Shown piece after piece: positions 41,218 through 51,293 of a DNA stretch of 64,000 bases; position 1 is the first letter of the stretch, and every line of letters begins with the position of its first letter. Source of the DNA: Ciceribacter ferrooxidans (GTDB taxonomy: Bacteria; Pseudomonadota; Alphaproteobacteria; Rhizobiales; Rhizobiaceae); assembly GCF_004137355.1 (NCBI RefSeq), contig NZ_SDVB01000102.1:1-64000 (forward strand), in the 5' to 3' direction. The notes under the pieces are model-generated. The model worked only from the letters and a program-made list of their open reading frames with translations, made no database searches and had not been told where the DNA came from. The position numbers were made by a program, and so were the translations under genes.

Positions 41218-44200
41218 CCGGGCTTGCCGTCGGCCGGGGAAGACGAGTCTTTGCGTTTACGGCTTCCCCGGCCTTCGAGATGCCGGTGCGACCTGCCTTG
41301 CGCCAGCGCATGAGCTGGCCCGTGAGCGCGAGCGCAATCGCGCGGTAGGTCGAAAGGCAGAGCAGCTGGCGATAAAAGAGCCGCTGCAGGGGCAGCAGGA
41401 GAAGCAGACGCTTGTCTTCTCCCTTCTCGAAGCGGAAGGCCATCAGTCCGAAAGCGAGGTCCGACAGGACGAAGGCGCCGTAGGCGGCCACGACATAGGG
41501 CGAACCCTCCGACCACGGCGCAGTCGGGTCGAGGTAGAGCGCGATCGCGCGATCGATCAACGTCGTCAGGAAGATAATGTCGACGAGCGGCGCCAGCGCC
41601 GTCATCACCACGCCGAAGAGCAGGAGGTCGGTGATCGAGACGAGGCCGAGCCCCTTCATCTCGATGACTGCGCCGCGGTGCTTCCAGCCGGTCTGCATCA
41701 TGCCGAACAGCCAGCGCAGGCGCTGATGGAGGAAACGATCGAGACCGGTCGGCGCCTTGGTCAGCGCGATTGCTTCTTCCTCGTACACGACCTTGTAGCC
41801 GGCCCGGATCACCGAAACCGTCAAGTCGGCATCTTCGGCAAAGGTCTGGCGCGAATAGTAACCGGCCTCCTCGACGGCCTTGCAGCGCCAGGCACCGATG
41901 GCGCCGGGGACCACGAGCATGCCGTTGATCCTTTCGGCTGCGCGACGGTCCATGTTCTGGGCGGTGATGTATTCGAGCGCCTGCAGGCGGGTGAGCAGGC
42001 GGTCGCGATTGCTGACCTTGACGTTGCCGGCGACCGCGCCGACGGCCGGATCGCGGAAATGGCGGACGAGCTTACCGATCGCATCCGGCGCGATCGTGGT
42101 GTCGGCATCGATCGCCACCACGATATCCGTCTCGACATAGGTGTAGGCGTGGTTGAGGGCGGCGTGTTTTCCGTGGTTGCTCTGCCGCATGATGCGGACG
42201 CGGGGATCGTCGCCGTATTCCTCCACGAGCCGGCTGCAGGTCTTGTCGGTCGAGCCGTCGTCGACGACGATCACCCGGAGGTTTGGATAATCCGACACCA
42301 GCACCGACGCCACGGTTCCGACGATGGTGTCTTCTTCGCAGTAGGCCGGGATGAGCACGGTGACCGGCGGTGTGTAGTCCGGATCCCGCAGCGGGTGGCG
42401 GCGGCGGAGATGGGAGGCGACCGTAACGAAGAGCACACGGGCCACGCCGGCGACGACGGAAACCCAGAAGAGCACGTTGATCGCCAGAGACAGGTAGCTC
42501 AGGCTCGTGAAGGAGACCGCATCGAAGGTGGTTCCCGGACCTTCGGCCGGCGGCATGACCTTTTCGGCGGGCAGGCCGAGCATGTCGGCCAGCGTCACGA
42601 AGCGGTAGCCCTCTGCGCGCAGCGTGTCGACGAGCAGGGCCGTCGCCTCGACGGTCGCCGTGCGGTCGCCGCCGCCGTCATGCAGCACGATGACGTTGCC
42701 GGTGCCGGCCTTCAGTTCCCGCAGCACGGAAGCGACAATTTCATCGGCCGGGATGCGCCGCCAGTCCGGTGGCACGATGTCGGCGCCGGCAACGATGTAG
42801 CCTTGCTGGTCCAGGAGCCGCATCGGCCCTGCTTCGGTGCCGGTCAACGGTCCCTCGCTGCGGCCGTAAGGCGAGCGGAAGAGCAGCGTCTGGCGCCCGG
42901 TCAGGCTCGCGATCAGCCGCTCCGTGGCGTTGAGTTCCATGCGCGCGCGCCAGCCGGAGGCGTTCTCGAGCGCCGGATGGCTGAAGGTGTGGACGCCGAT
43001 CTCGTGACCGTCGTCGACAATCCGGCGGATGATGTCCGGATTGTCGAGCGCCTCCTTGCCGATGACGAAGAAGGTGGCGGGTGCCTTTCGGGCCGCGAGT
43101 TCGTCGAGGACGGCATTGGTGTAGACGCGATCCGGACCGTCGTCGAAGGTGAGCGCCACCATTCCGGGTTTTCCGGTACCATAGCGCAGCACGGTGAACG
43201 GTTCTGCCGCACGCACGTAGTCCTCGGCGATGACCAGGCCGGTCGAGGGATCGACAACGACGTCGCGGATACCGGTTTCCGGCGCACGCACCAGCTTGTG
43301 GAAGGCGCCCTTGCCGTCGTAGCCGACGTAGTCGCTGATCGGGACCTCCCCGAGCAGCGATTGCACAGATTGCCCGCCGGTGTCGCGGTCCAGCAGGCGC
43401 CAGATACCCGGATCCACGTCAGTCGACGGCCATACGGCGACGGCCGGCATCGGTCCGGTGCGCGAGAGCGCGACCAGCTGGTTGTGGAAGGAGACCGCAT
43501 CGAGCATCCAGATGCGGTGGCGGTTGCCGTCGCCGTCGACGAACCGCGTCGTCGGGTTGAGCGACACCGGATCGAGCCGGATGCCGCCGCCGTAGAGACC
43601 GGACAGGCGGGCGACCTCCGGAAAGGCGACCGGCCGCGGCGCGCTGGAATTGCTGACCCAGTCGTAGCCGCCGGTGCCGAGCGCGACGATCAGCTTTTCG
43701 GCCGGCACCGCGCCCGCAACCGCAGAAAGGGCGGTCGTCAGCCAGCGCTGGGGCGCGAGCGGCGTCGGCCGCGGGCTGCCACCCGGATCCTGGAAGGCAA
43801 GAACCACGTAGCGATCGACCGCGGCGGCGAGCGCCGGTTCGCTCCAGGGCGCCTCGGAGATCGGACTGACGAGGCAGGTCCGCCGGCCGGCGGCGGCGAA
43901 GGACTGCTTCAGCGTGGCGAGCAGGCGCCCCAGATCGCGGTAGGCCGTCTCCGGCACCGCCGCGGCGTCGAGGCAGATGCCGTCATAACCTTGCGTCTGG
44001 ACCTCTCGCGCCAGAGCCTCGGCAATCCGCGTCGAGATCTCGGGCGAGGCGAGGGCGGCGGCGGTCTTTCCCGGATCGTTGTCGGCGGAAAGCTCCACGA
44101 CCGGCAGCAGGGTGAGCGTCGGACGCCGGCGCGCGACGAGCTCGGCGATGCGCTGCTGGTGGGGGGCGGAAAAGCCGAGGGGGACGAGATTGCCCTCCGG

Positions 44201-44614
44201 AAGGTCGACCCGGTACCATTCCGGCATCAGACCGTTCAATTCGGGCAAAGTCTTCTGCAACGAAAGGTCGTTCCATTCCGGCCAGTAGGGAAGATAGCCG
44301 AAGACCTGCGGCGGTTTGATCGCGATCGGCGGTTGCGCGGCGGCCGGGGCCGTGCGGGTCGCCGCGGCAGGCTGCGGGGACAACGTCTCCGTGGCGTGCG
44401 GTGCGCCGGCACCGTCGCGCAGGATGCCCGGCGAGGGGAGCTTTCCGAGGAGATAGAGGCTGAGGCCGAAGGCGCCGAACCAGAGGACGAAGAAGGCAAG
44501 TACGAGCGCGGCGACGACCTTGACGATCGTTCCGCGTCTTGATCCCGGAGCGTAGAAAATGGGCGCGTCTTTCTTCGCCCGGCGTCCGCGCGCGTGACGG
44601 ACCGCCGGCAGCAT
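41147..44614 (-). CDS. Trifunctional GH18-like/NodB deacetylase/GT2 synthase, copy 1
   Basis: This is a 1155-residue membrane protein. After one N-terminal helix (about 31-55) comes a GH18-like barrel with PQVFGYLPYWPEWNDLSLQK and G-Y-D-G-I-C-L-D-A-A, where the expected catalytic Glu of D-x-x-D-x-D-x-E is Ala. Next is a NodB deacetylase with T-F-D-D-G-P-D, H-T-F-S-H-P, F-R-S-P-Y-G and V-L-H-D-G-G-G intact. The GT2 domain has TVLIPAYCEEDTIVG, D-D-G-S-T-D, D-A-D-T-T, E-D-A-D-L-T and Q-R-L-R-W, then C-terminal helices. A beta-linked amino-sugar polymer synthase with built-in deacetylase is likely. ATG at 44614 follows CAAGGA; a TTG at 44644 is an alternative. A paralogue lies upstream. Confidence 0.9.
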   Translation of the reverse strand: MLPAVRHARGRRAKKDAPIFYAPGSRRGTIVKVVAALVLAFFVLWFGAFGLSLYLLGKLPSPGILRDGAGAPHATETLSPQPAAATRTAPAAAQPPIAIKPPQVFGYLPYWPEWNDLSLQKTLPELNGLMPEWYRVDLPEGNLVPLGFSAPHQQRIAELVARRRPTLTLLPVVELSADNDPGKTAAALASPEISTRIAEALAREVQTQGYDGICLDAAAVPETAYRDLGRLLATLKQSFAAAGRRTCLVSPISEAPWSEPALAAAVDRYVVLAFQDPGGSPRPTPLAPQRWLTTALSAVAGAVPAEKLIVALGTGGYDWVSNSSAPRPVAFPEVARLSGLYGGGIRLDPVSLNPTTRFVDGDGNRHRIWMLDAVSFHNQLVALSRTGPMPAVAVWPSTDVDPGIWRLLDRDTGGQSVQSLLGEVPISDYVGYDGKGAFHKLVRAPETGIRDVVVDPSTGLVIAEDYVRAAEPFTVLRYGTGKPGMVALTFDDGPDRVYTNAVLDELAARKAPATFFVIGKEALDNPDIIRRIVDDGHEIGVHTFSHPALENASGWRARMELNATERLIASLTGRQTLLFRSPYGRSEGPLTGTEAGPMRLLDQQGYIVAGADIVPPDWRRIPADEIVASVLRELKAGTGNVIVLHDGGGDRTATVEATALLVDTLRAEGYRFVTLADMLGLPAEKVMPPAEGPGTTFDAVSFTSLSYLSLAINVLFWVSVVAGVARVLFVTVASHLRRRHPLRDPDYTPPVTVLIPAYCEEDTIVGTVASVLVSDYPNLRVIVVDDGSTDKTCSRLVEEYGDDPRVRIMRQSNHGKHAALNHAYTYVETDIVVAIDADTTIAPDAIGKLVRHFRDPAVGAVAGNVKVSNRDRLLTRLQALEYITAQNMDRRAAERINGMLVVPGAIGAWRCKAVEEAGYYSRQTFAEDADLTVSVIRAGYKVVYEEEAIALTKAPTGLDRFLHQRLRWLFGMMQTGWKHRGAVIEMKGLGLVSITDLLLFGVVMTALAPLVDIIFLTTLIDRAIALYLDPTAPWSEGSPYVVAAYGAFVLSDLAFGLMAFRFEKGEDKRLLLLLPLQRLFYRQLLCLSTYRAIALALTGQLMRWRKAGRTGISKAGEAVNAKTRLPRPTASPVRRPGSRFPSTHRQPPAGPSVDG

Positions 44615-45022
44615 CGGTCCTTGCTGCACGGTAGGTACTCTCAATTACCCGTTAATATCTACTGGTATGTAGCATCTATTCGAAAATAATGAAGTTGACC
44701 AAAGTCAAGCGGGAGCATTATTCCTGACTAATTTAGGGTATTCGTCGGATCCTCCGGCGGATCCGATCCTCAATTGTAGTTTTTACGCTCCTCCGCACAT
44801 CTCGTCGCCTCGCCTTTTCGGGTGAAAAACGGGCGATATCGCGAATAACCTCAAAAGGTTAGCGTCTATGGAAAAGGGGACGGTGCGTCGTTGCGTGTGC
44901 CGGCCGGGCACCTGCGCAGAGGCAGCGGGGGCTATGCCGCGTGTTCCGAAGGTGACGAGGTTTGCTGGCCGTGCATGCCGACGGAGAGTGTCGTGGCGAC
45001 TCAGGCGGGCGGAGCCGGACCT
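44615..45022. other. Intergenic region between the two synthase paralogues
   Basis: No gene is supported. The stretch holds a 32-bp promoter element (44677-44708) shared with the other paralogue, and a perfect 8-bp hairpin (TCGGATCC, TCCGGC, GGATCCGA) at 44745-44766. The hairpin may mark the 3' end of the upstream paralogue's transcript. Confidence 0.5.
44677..44708 (-). promoter_or_regulatory. Promoter element of synthase copy 1
   Basis: On the plus strand it reads TATTCGAA, 5 nt, TGAA, 2 nt, TGACC, 3 nt, GTCAA. The same blocks with identical spacing lie at 48535-48566 before copy 2. On the minus (gene) strand it starts with TTGAC, a good -35 hexamer. Here GTTGACCAAAGTCAA also forms a small palindrome (TTGAC/GTCAA). 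Confidence 0.55.
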
Positions 45023-48000
45023 TCAGCCATGATTGTCCGGCGGGCGGCGGCGGCCGGACGGAGGTGGATCGCCGGCTTTCGTGGCCGCGACGACGCGAGG
45101 CGCGAGGCGCATGGCGGCCGAGCCAACGGCGGCCGTGTCCGTCGCCTTGCGCCAGCGCATCAGGCGGCCGGTCAGCGCCAGCGCGATCGCCCGGTACGTC
45201 GAGAAATAGAGCAGCTGCCGGTAGAATACGCGCTGCAGAGGAAGCAGCAGGATGAGGCGTTTGTCTTCCTTCGTTTCGAAATAGAAGGGCAGGAGCCCGA
45301 CCATGAGGTCGGACATCGCGAAGATGGTGTACGCGGCGATGACGAAAAGGGATGCTTCCGACCAGGGCGCAGAAGGATCGAAATAGAGGGTCACGATGCG
45401 GTCGGCGATGACCCATACGAGTCCGGCATCGATGAGCGGCGCCATGGTGGTCGTCAGGACGCCGAACAGCAGGAGGTCGGTAATCGAGATCAGCCCGATG
45501 CCCTTCATTTCGAAGACCGCGCTACGATGTTTCCAGCCGGTCTGCATCATCCCGAACAACCAGCGCAGGCGCTGATGCAGGAAGCGGTCGAGGCTGGTCG
45601 GCGCTACGGTTCGGGCGACCGCGCCCTCCTCGTAGACAACCTTGTAGCCGGCTCGAATGACCGAGACCGTGAGATCGGCGTCTTCCGCGAAGGTTTCCGA
45701 GGAATAATAGTCGGCATCCTCCACGGCCTTGCGACGCCAGGCGCCGAGGGCGCCGGGAACGACCAGCATTCCGTTGATGACCTCGGAGGCCCGCCGGTCG
45801 ACGTTCTGGCTCGTCAGATATTCGAGCGCCTGCATTCGGGCGAGGAGACGGTCGCGGTTGCGAACCTTGACGTTGCCGGCCACCGCCCCGATGGCTGGAT
45901 CGCGGAAGTGGCGGACGATCTTTCGTATCGCATCCGGGGCGATCTGGGTGTCGGCATCGATCGCCACGACGATGTCGGTGTCGACATGCGTGTAGGCATG
46001 ATTGAGGGCGGCGTATTTTCCGTGGTTGGCCTGGCGCGTGATCAGGACGCGCGAATTGCGGCCATAGGCCTCCAGAAGCCGGACGCAGGTATCGTCCGTC
46101 GATCCGTCGTCGATGACGACGACCTTCAGGTCGGGATAGTCCGACGCAAGAACGGCGGCGACCGTATCGAGGATGGATTCCTCCTCGCAATAGGCGGGTA
46201 TGAGCACCGTGACCGGCGGGGCGTAGTCCGCGACGCGCAGCGGGTGAGGGGTGCGAAGCTGGGAGGCGACGATGACGAAGACCGCGCGTGTGATGCCGGC
46301 GACGATGGATATCCAGAAGAGCCAATAGAACGCCCTGGACTGGTACCGGATGATATCGAAGGAGATCGCATCGAACGTGGCGTCGGCACGTCGGTCGTGC
46401 GGCATGATCACCTCCTCAGGCAGGCCGAGCATTTCGGCGAGCGAGACGAAGCGGTAGCCTTCGCGGCGGAGCGTATTGACGAGGATCGGGATCGCCTTGA
46501 CGGTCGCCTCGCGGTTGCCGCCGCCATCGTGCAGGACGATGACATTGCCGCTGCCGGCCTTGATATCCCGCAGCACCGACGCCACGATTTCGTCGGCGGA
46601 GATACGTAGCCAGTCCGGAGGCACGATGTCGGCGCCGACGACGATATAGCCCTGCTGGTCGAGAAGGCGCAGCGGCTCCGCCTCGGCGCCTGTCAGAGGG
46701 CCTTCGCTGTTGCCGTAAGGCGAGCGGAAGAGCAGCGTCTGACGCCCGGTGAGGCTCGCGATCAGCCGCTCCGTGATGTTGAGCTCGAAGCGTGAGCGCC
46801 ATTCGGACGATCGCTCGAGCATCGGATGGGAGTACGTGTGGACGCCGATCTCATGGCCCGCATCGACGATCCGGTGGACGACGCCGGTGTTTTCCAGCGC
46901 CTGCCTGCCGATGACGAAGAACGCGCCCGGTGCGTCGAGGGTGGCCAGTTCGTCCAGTATCGCATTGGTAAAGCGCGGGTCCGGCCCGTCGTCGAACGTG
47001 AGCGCCACCATGCCCCGTTCTCCGGCACCGTAGCGCAGCACACTGAAGGGTTCTGCCGCGCGCTCGTAGGTCTCCGCGGTGATGAGGCCCGTGGCGGGAT
47101 CGAGCACGACGTCGCGGAGGCCGTTTTCTGGTGCCCGGACGAGTTTGTGGAAGGCGCCCTTGCCGTCATAACCGACATAACCGGCAAGCGGCACGTTTTT
47201 CAGGAGCGACTGGACCGGTCTTCGAGCCGACGGGCCGTCCAGCAGACGCCAGACCCCCGGATCGGCATCGGGAAACGGCCAGATGGCGACGGCCGGCATC
47301 CGGCCTAGCTCCGAGAGTGCGACCAACTGGTTGTGGAACGAGACCGCGTCGAGGAGCCAGATGCGGTGCCGGTCGCCGTCGCCGTCGACGAAGCGCGTCG
47401 TGGAATTGAGCGAAACCGGATCCACCCGGATGCCGCTCCTGTAAAGTCCGGCAAGCCTGGAAGCCTCGGCGAAACTCATCTCCCGCGGAACATTGTCGCC
47501 GCTCACCCAGTCGTAGCTGAAATTGCCGAGCGCGACGACGAGTTTTTCCGGCGGAATTTGTGCCGCGAGCGAAGAAAGCAGGTCGGCGAACCACGCCTGG
47601 GGCGCCAGCGGCATCGGACGGGCGCTGTCGGCGGGCTCCTCGAAGGCGAGCACGACGTAGCGGTCGACGGACGCTGCAATGGTCGCGTCCGTCCATGGCG
47701 ACTGATAGCTGGCAACGACGATGCAGGTCTGGCGACCGATCGCGGCAAAGGATTGCCGGAGCCCTGCGAGCAGCCATCCGAGATCCTTATAGGAGGTATC
47801 GGGCACGCTGGCGATGTTGAGGCATATCCCGTCATAGGCCTTCGCCGCGACCTCCCGTACAAGCGCCGAGCGGATCTGCTCCACCTTCTCCGGGGAGGCG
47901 AGCGCGCGCGCGATTTCCGCCGGATCGAAAAGATCGACGACCGGCAGCAAGGTCAGTGCCCAGCGGCGGCGTGCGATGACATCTGCAATGCGCACCTGGT

Positions 48001-48496
48001 GGGCGGAGGAAAAGCCGAGCGGCGTGAGTTCACCCGAAGGCAGAGCAATCTGATACCATTCGGGCATCAGGCCGTCCAAGTCTGTCAGATGTTCGTCGAG
48101 GGCCCGATCGCCCCATGCAGACCAGTAGGGCAGGTAGCCGTAGATTTGTTCCGGGACCAGTGCCTTCCTCGGTGTTGCGGGGCTTGTGCCGGGGGAGGGC
48201 TGCGGCACACCGACAGCGGCGGGACGGGAACCGGGAGCCGCCGGCGTTCGCTGGTCGGCAAACGCCAACCCTCTGCCGCCGATTTCGGGGACAGGCAGCT
48301 TGCCGAGCAGATAGATCCCGAGACCGAAGCTGACGAACCAGACGATAGCGCCGAGCACGAGAAGAGAGCCGACGATCTCGAGGGCGATGCCCCTTTTGGC
48401 CGTAGGATCGTAGAATACAGGATTCTTCTTCTTTTTCCGGCGTCCGTTCTTCGAGCCGGGTTCTGGCGGGCTTGGCTTCGATGACAAGGTCAGCAC
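45023..48496 (-). CDS. Trifunctional GH18-like/NodB deacetylase/GT2 synthase, copy 2
   Basis: This 1157-residue paralogue of 41147-44614 has the same domain order: a basic N-terminus (GRRKKKKN), one helix, a GH18-like barrel (IYGYLPYWSAWGDRALDEHL), NodB (LTFDDGPDPRFTNAILDEL, HTYSHP, FRSPYGNSEGPL) and GT2 (TVLIPAYCEEESILDTVAAV, DDGSTD, DADTQ, EDADLT, QRLRW) with terminal helices. The GH18 motif reads Y-D-G-I-C-L-N-I-A, so two acidic positions are lost and it is even more degenerate than in copy 1. Start is a GTG at 48496 with GGCAGGAAC upstream. Tandem duplication is evident. Different polymers or growth conditions for the two copies are a guess. Confidence 0.9.
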   Translation of the reverse strand: MLTLSSKPSPPEPGSKNGRRKKKKNPVFYDPTAKRGIALEIVGSLLVLGAIVWFVSFGLGIYLLGKLPVPEIGGRGLAFADQRTPAAPGSRPAAVGVPQPSPGTSPATPRKALVPEQIYGYLPYWSAWGDRALDEHLTDLDGLMPEWYQIALPSGELTPLGFSSAHQVRIADVIARRRWALTLLPVVDLFDPAEIARALASPEKVEQIRSALVREVAAKAYDGICLNIASVPDTSYKDLGWLLAGLRQSFAAIGRQTCIVVASYQSPWTDATIAASVDRYVVLAFEEPADSARPMPLAPQAWFADLLSSLAAQIPPEKLVVALGNFSYDWVSGDNVPREMSFAEASRLAGLYRSGIRVDPVSLNSTTRFVDGDGDRHRIWLLDAVSFHNQLVALSELGRMPAVAIWPFPDADPGVWRLLDGPSARRPVQSLLKNVPLAGYVGYDGKGAFHKLVRAPENGLRDVVLDPATGLITAETYERAAEPFSVLRYGAGERGMVALTFDDGPDPRFTNAILDELATLDAPGAFFVIGRQALENTGVVHRIVDAGHEIGVHTYSHPMLERSSEWRSRFELNITERLIASLTGRQTLLFRSPYGNSEGPLTGAEAEPLRLLDQQGYIVVGADIVPPDWLRISADEIVASVLRDIKAGSGNVIVLHDGGGNREATVKAIPILVNTLRREGYRFVSLAEMLGLPEEVIMPHDRRADATFDAISFDIIRYQSRAFYWLFWISIVAGITRAVFVIVASQLRTPHPLRVADYAPPVTVLIPAYCEEESILDTVAAVLASDYPDLKVVVIDDGSTDDTCVRLLEAYGRNSRVLITRQANHGKYAALNHAYTHVDTDIVVAIDADTQIAPDAIRKIVRHFRDPAIGAVAGNVKVRNRDRLLARMQALEYLTSQNVDRRASEVINGMLVVPGALGAWRRKAVEDADYYSSETFAEDADLTVSVIRAGYKVVYEEGAVARTVAPTSLDRFLHQRLRWLFGMMQTGWKHRSAVFEMKGIGLISITDLLLFGVLTTTMAPLIDAGLVWVIADRIVTLYFDPSAPWSEASLFVIAAYTIFAMSDLMVGLLPFYFETKEDKRLILLLPLQRVFYRQLLYFSTYRAIALALTGRLMRWRKATDTAAVGSAAMRLAPRVVAATKAGDPPPSGRRRPPDNHG

Positions 48497-48534
48497 CCGT
48501 TCCTGCCGTAAACCTTTCCATTATTCTTATCTGA

Positions 48535-48566
48535 TATTCGAATGATGTGAAACTGATCTGCGTCAA
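48535..48566 (-). promoter_or_regulatory. Promoter element of synthase copy 2
   Basis: TATTCGAA, 5 nt, TGAA, 2 nt, TGATC, 3 nt, GTCAA on the plus strand: the same layout as 44677-44708. It lies about 40-70 bp upstream of the GTG start and within the 141-bp divergent region shared with the DUF3131 gene. Confidence 0.55.
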
Positions 48567-48637
48567 CGACATCCGCGATTCGCGACCAAAACTGGCCACT
48601 CCCGCCTGCGCCAATGTGACCCCGAAAGAGGCAGCCC

Positions 48638-51271
48638 ATGCGTCTGACCCGCCGTGAAGTCCTGCGATCGCTGTTCGTCAGTGCCGTCGGGGCGCGTTTC
48701 CTTGTCGCCGGAGCGACCTCGGCGCAGGCGGCGTACACGCCTTTTATCCTCGTGCTGGACGGAACGGACGGCGTGCCTGCGCCGGACAGGCTGCGTATCG
48801 TGGCCGAGGCGATCATCCGTCTCAACGTGCCCTTGGGACTGGCGCTGGCGGCCGATGCATCCGACGAGACGATCGGCGCGGCGCTTACGCTGCGGGCAAT
48901 GTATGGCGGGATGTTCGAGCCGATCGCCTTCCTGCCCGGCATGGAAACGGAGCGGATCTATTTCCAGATGCGGCGTGCCGGCGCGGCCCAGGCGCGGCTG
49001 ACCGGCCTCGCCTCACGGGTGGACGCCGAGGCGGGAAGCGGAGCGGTGCGCTATCCCGCCTGCCGCACCATGCTCTGCCGGCAGACCGGCACCGAGGTGC
49101 CGATACTCTCCGGCGTCAGGGCCGGCGGGTTCCGCACGGTTCTGGTCATGCCGAAGGACGATGCGCCGACAACCTATTCCGAGACCGGGAACGGCATCAT
49201 GCACGTGGCCGGCGGCCTGCGTCTCGCTTCGCTCTCGGCGCTCGACCAGCGGCTGTCCCGGATCACGCAGCGGATGGCGGGTGACGAGCCGCTGGTGCTC
49301 TATGTCTCGCTTGCGGATCTCGCGCGTCTCGACGGCGAACGTCTCGAGAGCCAGGCTGCCACGCTCGCCGGATTCCTGGCGCAGGCCGAGGACGAGGGAA
49401 AGATCGCGACGGTCCTGCCTTCGGAATTCTACCTGCGCTCGGAGGCCTTTTCGCGCGAGATCGCGCTTCATCTCGACATCGGCTCCGGTACCGTGCCCGC
49501 CGACGTCGAGGCGGCCTTCCTCAAGGCGCTGACGACGGCGGGGATCACCTTTTCGCGCTCGGACGGGACGGCGGCGGCCGGAGGGGCGGACTGCCCGATG
49601 CTCGGCGCCGACCCTGAGACGCCCGCCTGGCAGGCGGTGCGGGCCGCCGCGGGTGCCGCCTTCGATCTCGAGCGGCCGATGGGCGATGCCGCACCGGTGA
49701 CCTGCGCGGTGACGGAAAAGGAAGGACCGGATGCGGCATTGCTGACCTCGGCCGGGATCGCGGTACGCGCCGCGCTCGGCGAACGGGAGGCGAGGGCGGC
49801 GGGGCTCGACGAGAACGGGCTTCTCGACGTGCCGGTCGCCTTGCGCATCGACGGCGGGCGGATCGGCGACGGGTCGGAGCTCGTGGACGCGCTGAATGCG
49901 CGGCTCGGGCCGGACCGCGACGCACTGGTGGTCGTCGGGGAGCAGTCACTCGCCGCCGAGGGGGCGGGCGAGGTGATCGCCGGGATCCTGACAGGGCTCT
50001 CCAGCCGCACGGGCAATCACATGACGGGGCTCGGCGCTTACGGCGAGGCGCTCGTTGGCCGCGATGCGATCTTCGAGCGGCTGAGAAGGGCCGATCGGAT
50101 GCGCTTTGCCGAAGGCGGGACGGCCGCGGAGACGATCGATGCCGCCGAGAAGGCCCGGCTCGAGGCGGATGCCGAGCTCGCCTGGCGATATTTCACCCGG
50201 CTTTCGGACAAGCAGACCGGCCTTGCCCCGGCAAGTGCGGAGGCTTCCGGTGACAGCGTCGTTCCTTATTCCTCCGTCACCATGTGGGACATCGCCAGCC
50301 AGATGTTCGGGCTTGCCGGCGCCCATTCGATCGGGCTCGCGACGGACGACGAATTTGCCGAGGCGGCGGGAAAGATCCTGAAGAGCCTGCCCGCGACGCG
50401 CATCGGCAAGGTCCGGCTGCCGCAGGCCAACGTTTCCACCCGGCGCGGCGGTCCGGTGGAGAACAGCTACAATGCCTCCGACACCGCACGGCTGCTGGTC
50501 GCCCTGAAACTCTTCGAAAACCGCGGGCTCGAGAAAGAGGTCGCCGCCGCGGTGGCGCGCTGGGATCTTGCGGCGACGGTCTACGAACGGCGTCTGCACG
50601 ACATCGACGACGGGGCGTGGAGGACCTATTTCCGCTCCAACTACGCCCATTACGCCGCCCGCGGCTTCGCGCTGTGGGGCATGGAGGTCGACACGCCCTA
50701 CGCGCCGGAACCGGAGGATGTCGCGACCGACCGGCGGATGCGCATTCTCGGCAGGGTCGCCGATATCGGGGCGGTCGGGACAGAGCCGCACACGCTGGAG
50801 GCGATGGAGCTCGGTGCATCCGAAGCCGCGCAGGTGATCTCGGACGTGCTCTTCACCGCGCAGGCCGACGAATATCATAAAACGGGCCGGTTCGTCTGCG
50901 TCTCGGAAAGCTCGATCGATCGGGCTCCGTGGTTCATCTACCAGGGCTTCGACGTGGAGGCCGAGGAGGACCCCTGGACGCTCGAGGCGGTGGCCGACCG
51001 GGGGCGCTACGAGACGCCGGCGATGCGCCGCGTGCTTGAGGTGGTGAACTGCAAGGGCGCCTATCTGTGGAACGCGCTGCGCCCGAACGCCTATTCCGGA
51101 CGCCTCGTCTCCCATGTGCGGGAAAGGGGACGGGTCCCCGGTCTCGGCTTCGCCTCCGGCATCTACGCCGCGAGCGGCCAGCCGACCGCGAACTACAGCG
51201 ACGTCAACACCAACGGCGTCATCCTGGAGGCGGTCGCCTATGTTCTGAACGGGCGCAAGACGCTGTTGTGA
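48638..51271 (+). CDS. DUF3131 protein with Tat-like signal
   Basis: This is an 877-residue exported protein. The N-terminus M-R-L-T-R-R-E-V-L-R with a hydrophobic stretch ending A-Q-A-A resembles a twin-arginine signal. The C-terminal 350 residues match DUF3131, an alpha/alpha-barrel-like domain: WRYFTRLSDKQTGLAP, YSSVTMWDIASQMFGLAGAH, D-T-A-R-L-L-V-A-L-K and NYSDVNTNGVILEAVAYVLN. The middle part, residues about 30-520, could be a deacetylase-like or sugar-binding fold but carries no motif that I trust. It is divergent from the synthase copy 2, so a role in trimming or handling the same polymer in the periplasm is likely. Confidence 0.82.
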   Translation: MRLTRREVLRSLFVSAVGARFLVAGATSAQAAYTPFILVLDGTDGVPAPDRLRIVAEAIIRLNVPLGLALAADASDETIGAALTLRAMYGGMFEPIAFLPGMETERIYFQMRRAGAAQARLTGLASRVDAEAGSGAVRYPACRTMLCRQTGTEVPILSGVRAGGFRTVLVMPKDDAPTTYSETGNGIMHVAGGLRLASLSALDQRLSRITQRMAGDEPLVLYVSLADLARLDGERLESQAATLAGFLAQAEDEGKIATVLPSEFYLRSEAFSREIALHLDIGSGTVPADVEAAFLKALTTAGITFSRSDGTAAAGGADCPMLGADPETPAWQAVRAAAGAAFDLERPMGDAAPVTCAVTEKEGPDAALLTSAGIAVRAALGEREARAAGLDENGLLDVPVALRIDGGRIGDGSELVDALNARLGPDRDALVVVGEQSLAAEGAGEVIAGILTGLSSRTGNHMTGLGAYGEALVGRDAIFERLRRADRMRFAEGGTAAETIDAAEKARLEADAELAWRYFTRLSDKQTGLAPASAEASGDSVVPYSSVTMWDIASQMFGLAGAHSIGLATDDEFAEAAGKILKSLPATRIGKVRLPQANVSTRRGGPVENSYNASDTARLLVALKLFENRGLEKEVAAAVARWDLAATVYERRLHDIDDGAWRTYFRSNYAHYAARGFALWGMEVDTPYAPEPEDVATDRRMRILGRVADIGAVGTEPHTLEAMELGASEAAQVISDVLFTAQADEYHKTGRFVCVSESSIDRAPWFIYQGFDVEAEEDPWTLEAVADRGRYETPAMRRVLEVVNCKGAYLWNALRPNAYSGRLVSHVRERGRVPGLGFASGIYAASGQPTANYSDVNTNGVILEAVAYVLNGRKTLL

Positions 51272-51293
51272 GTGCGGCGGCGGGGCGGCGGGG

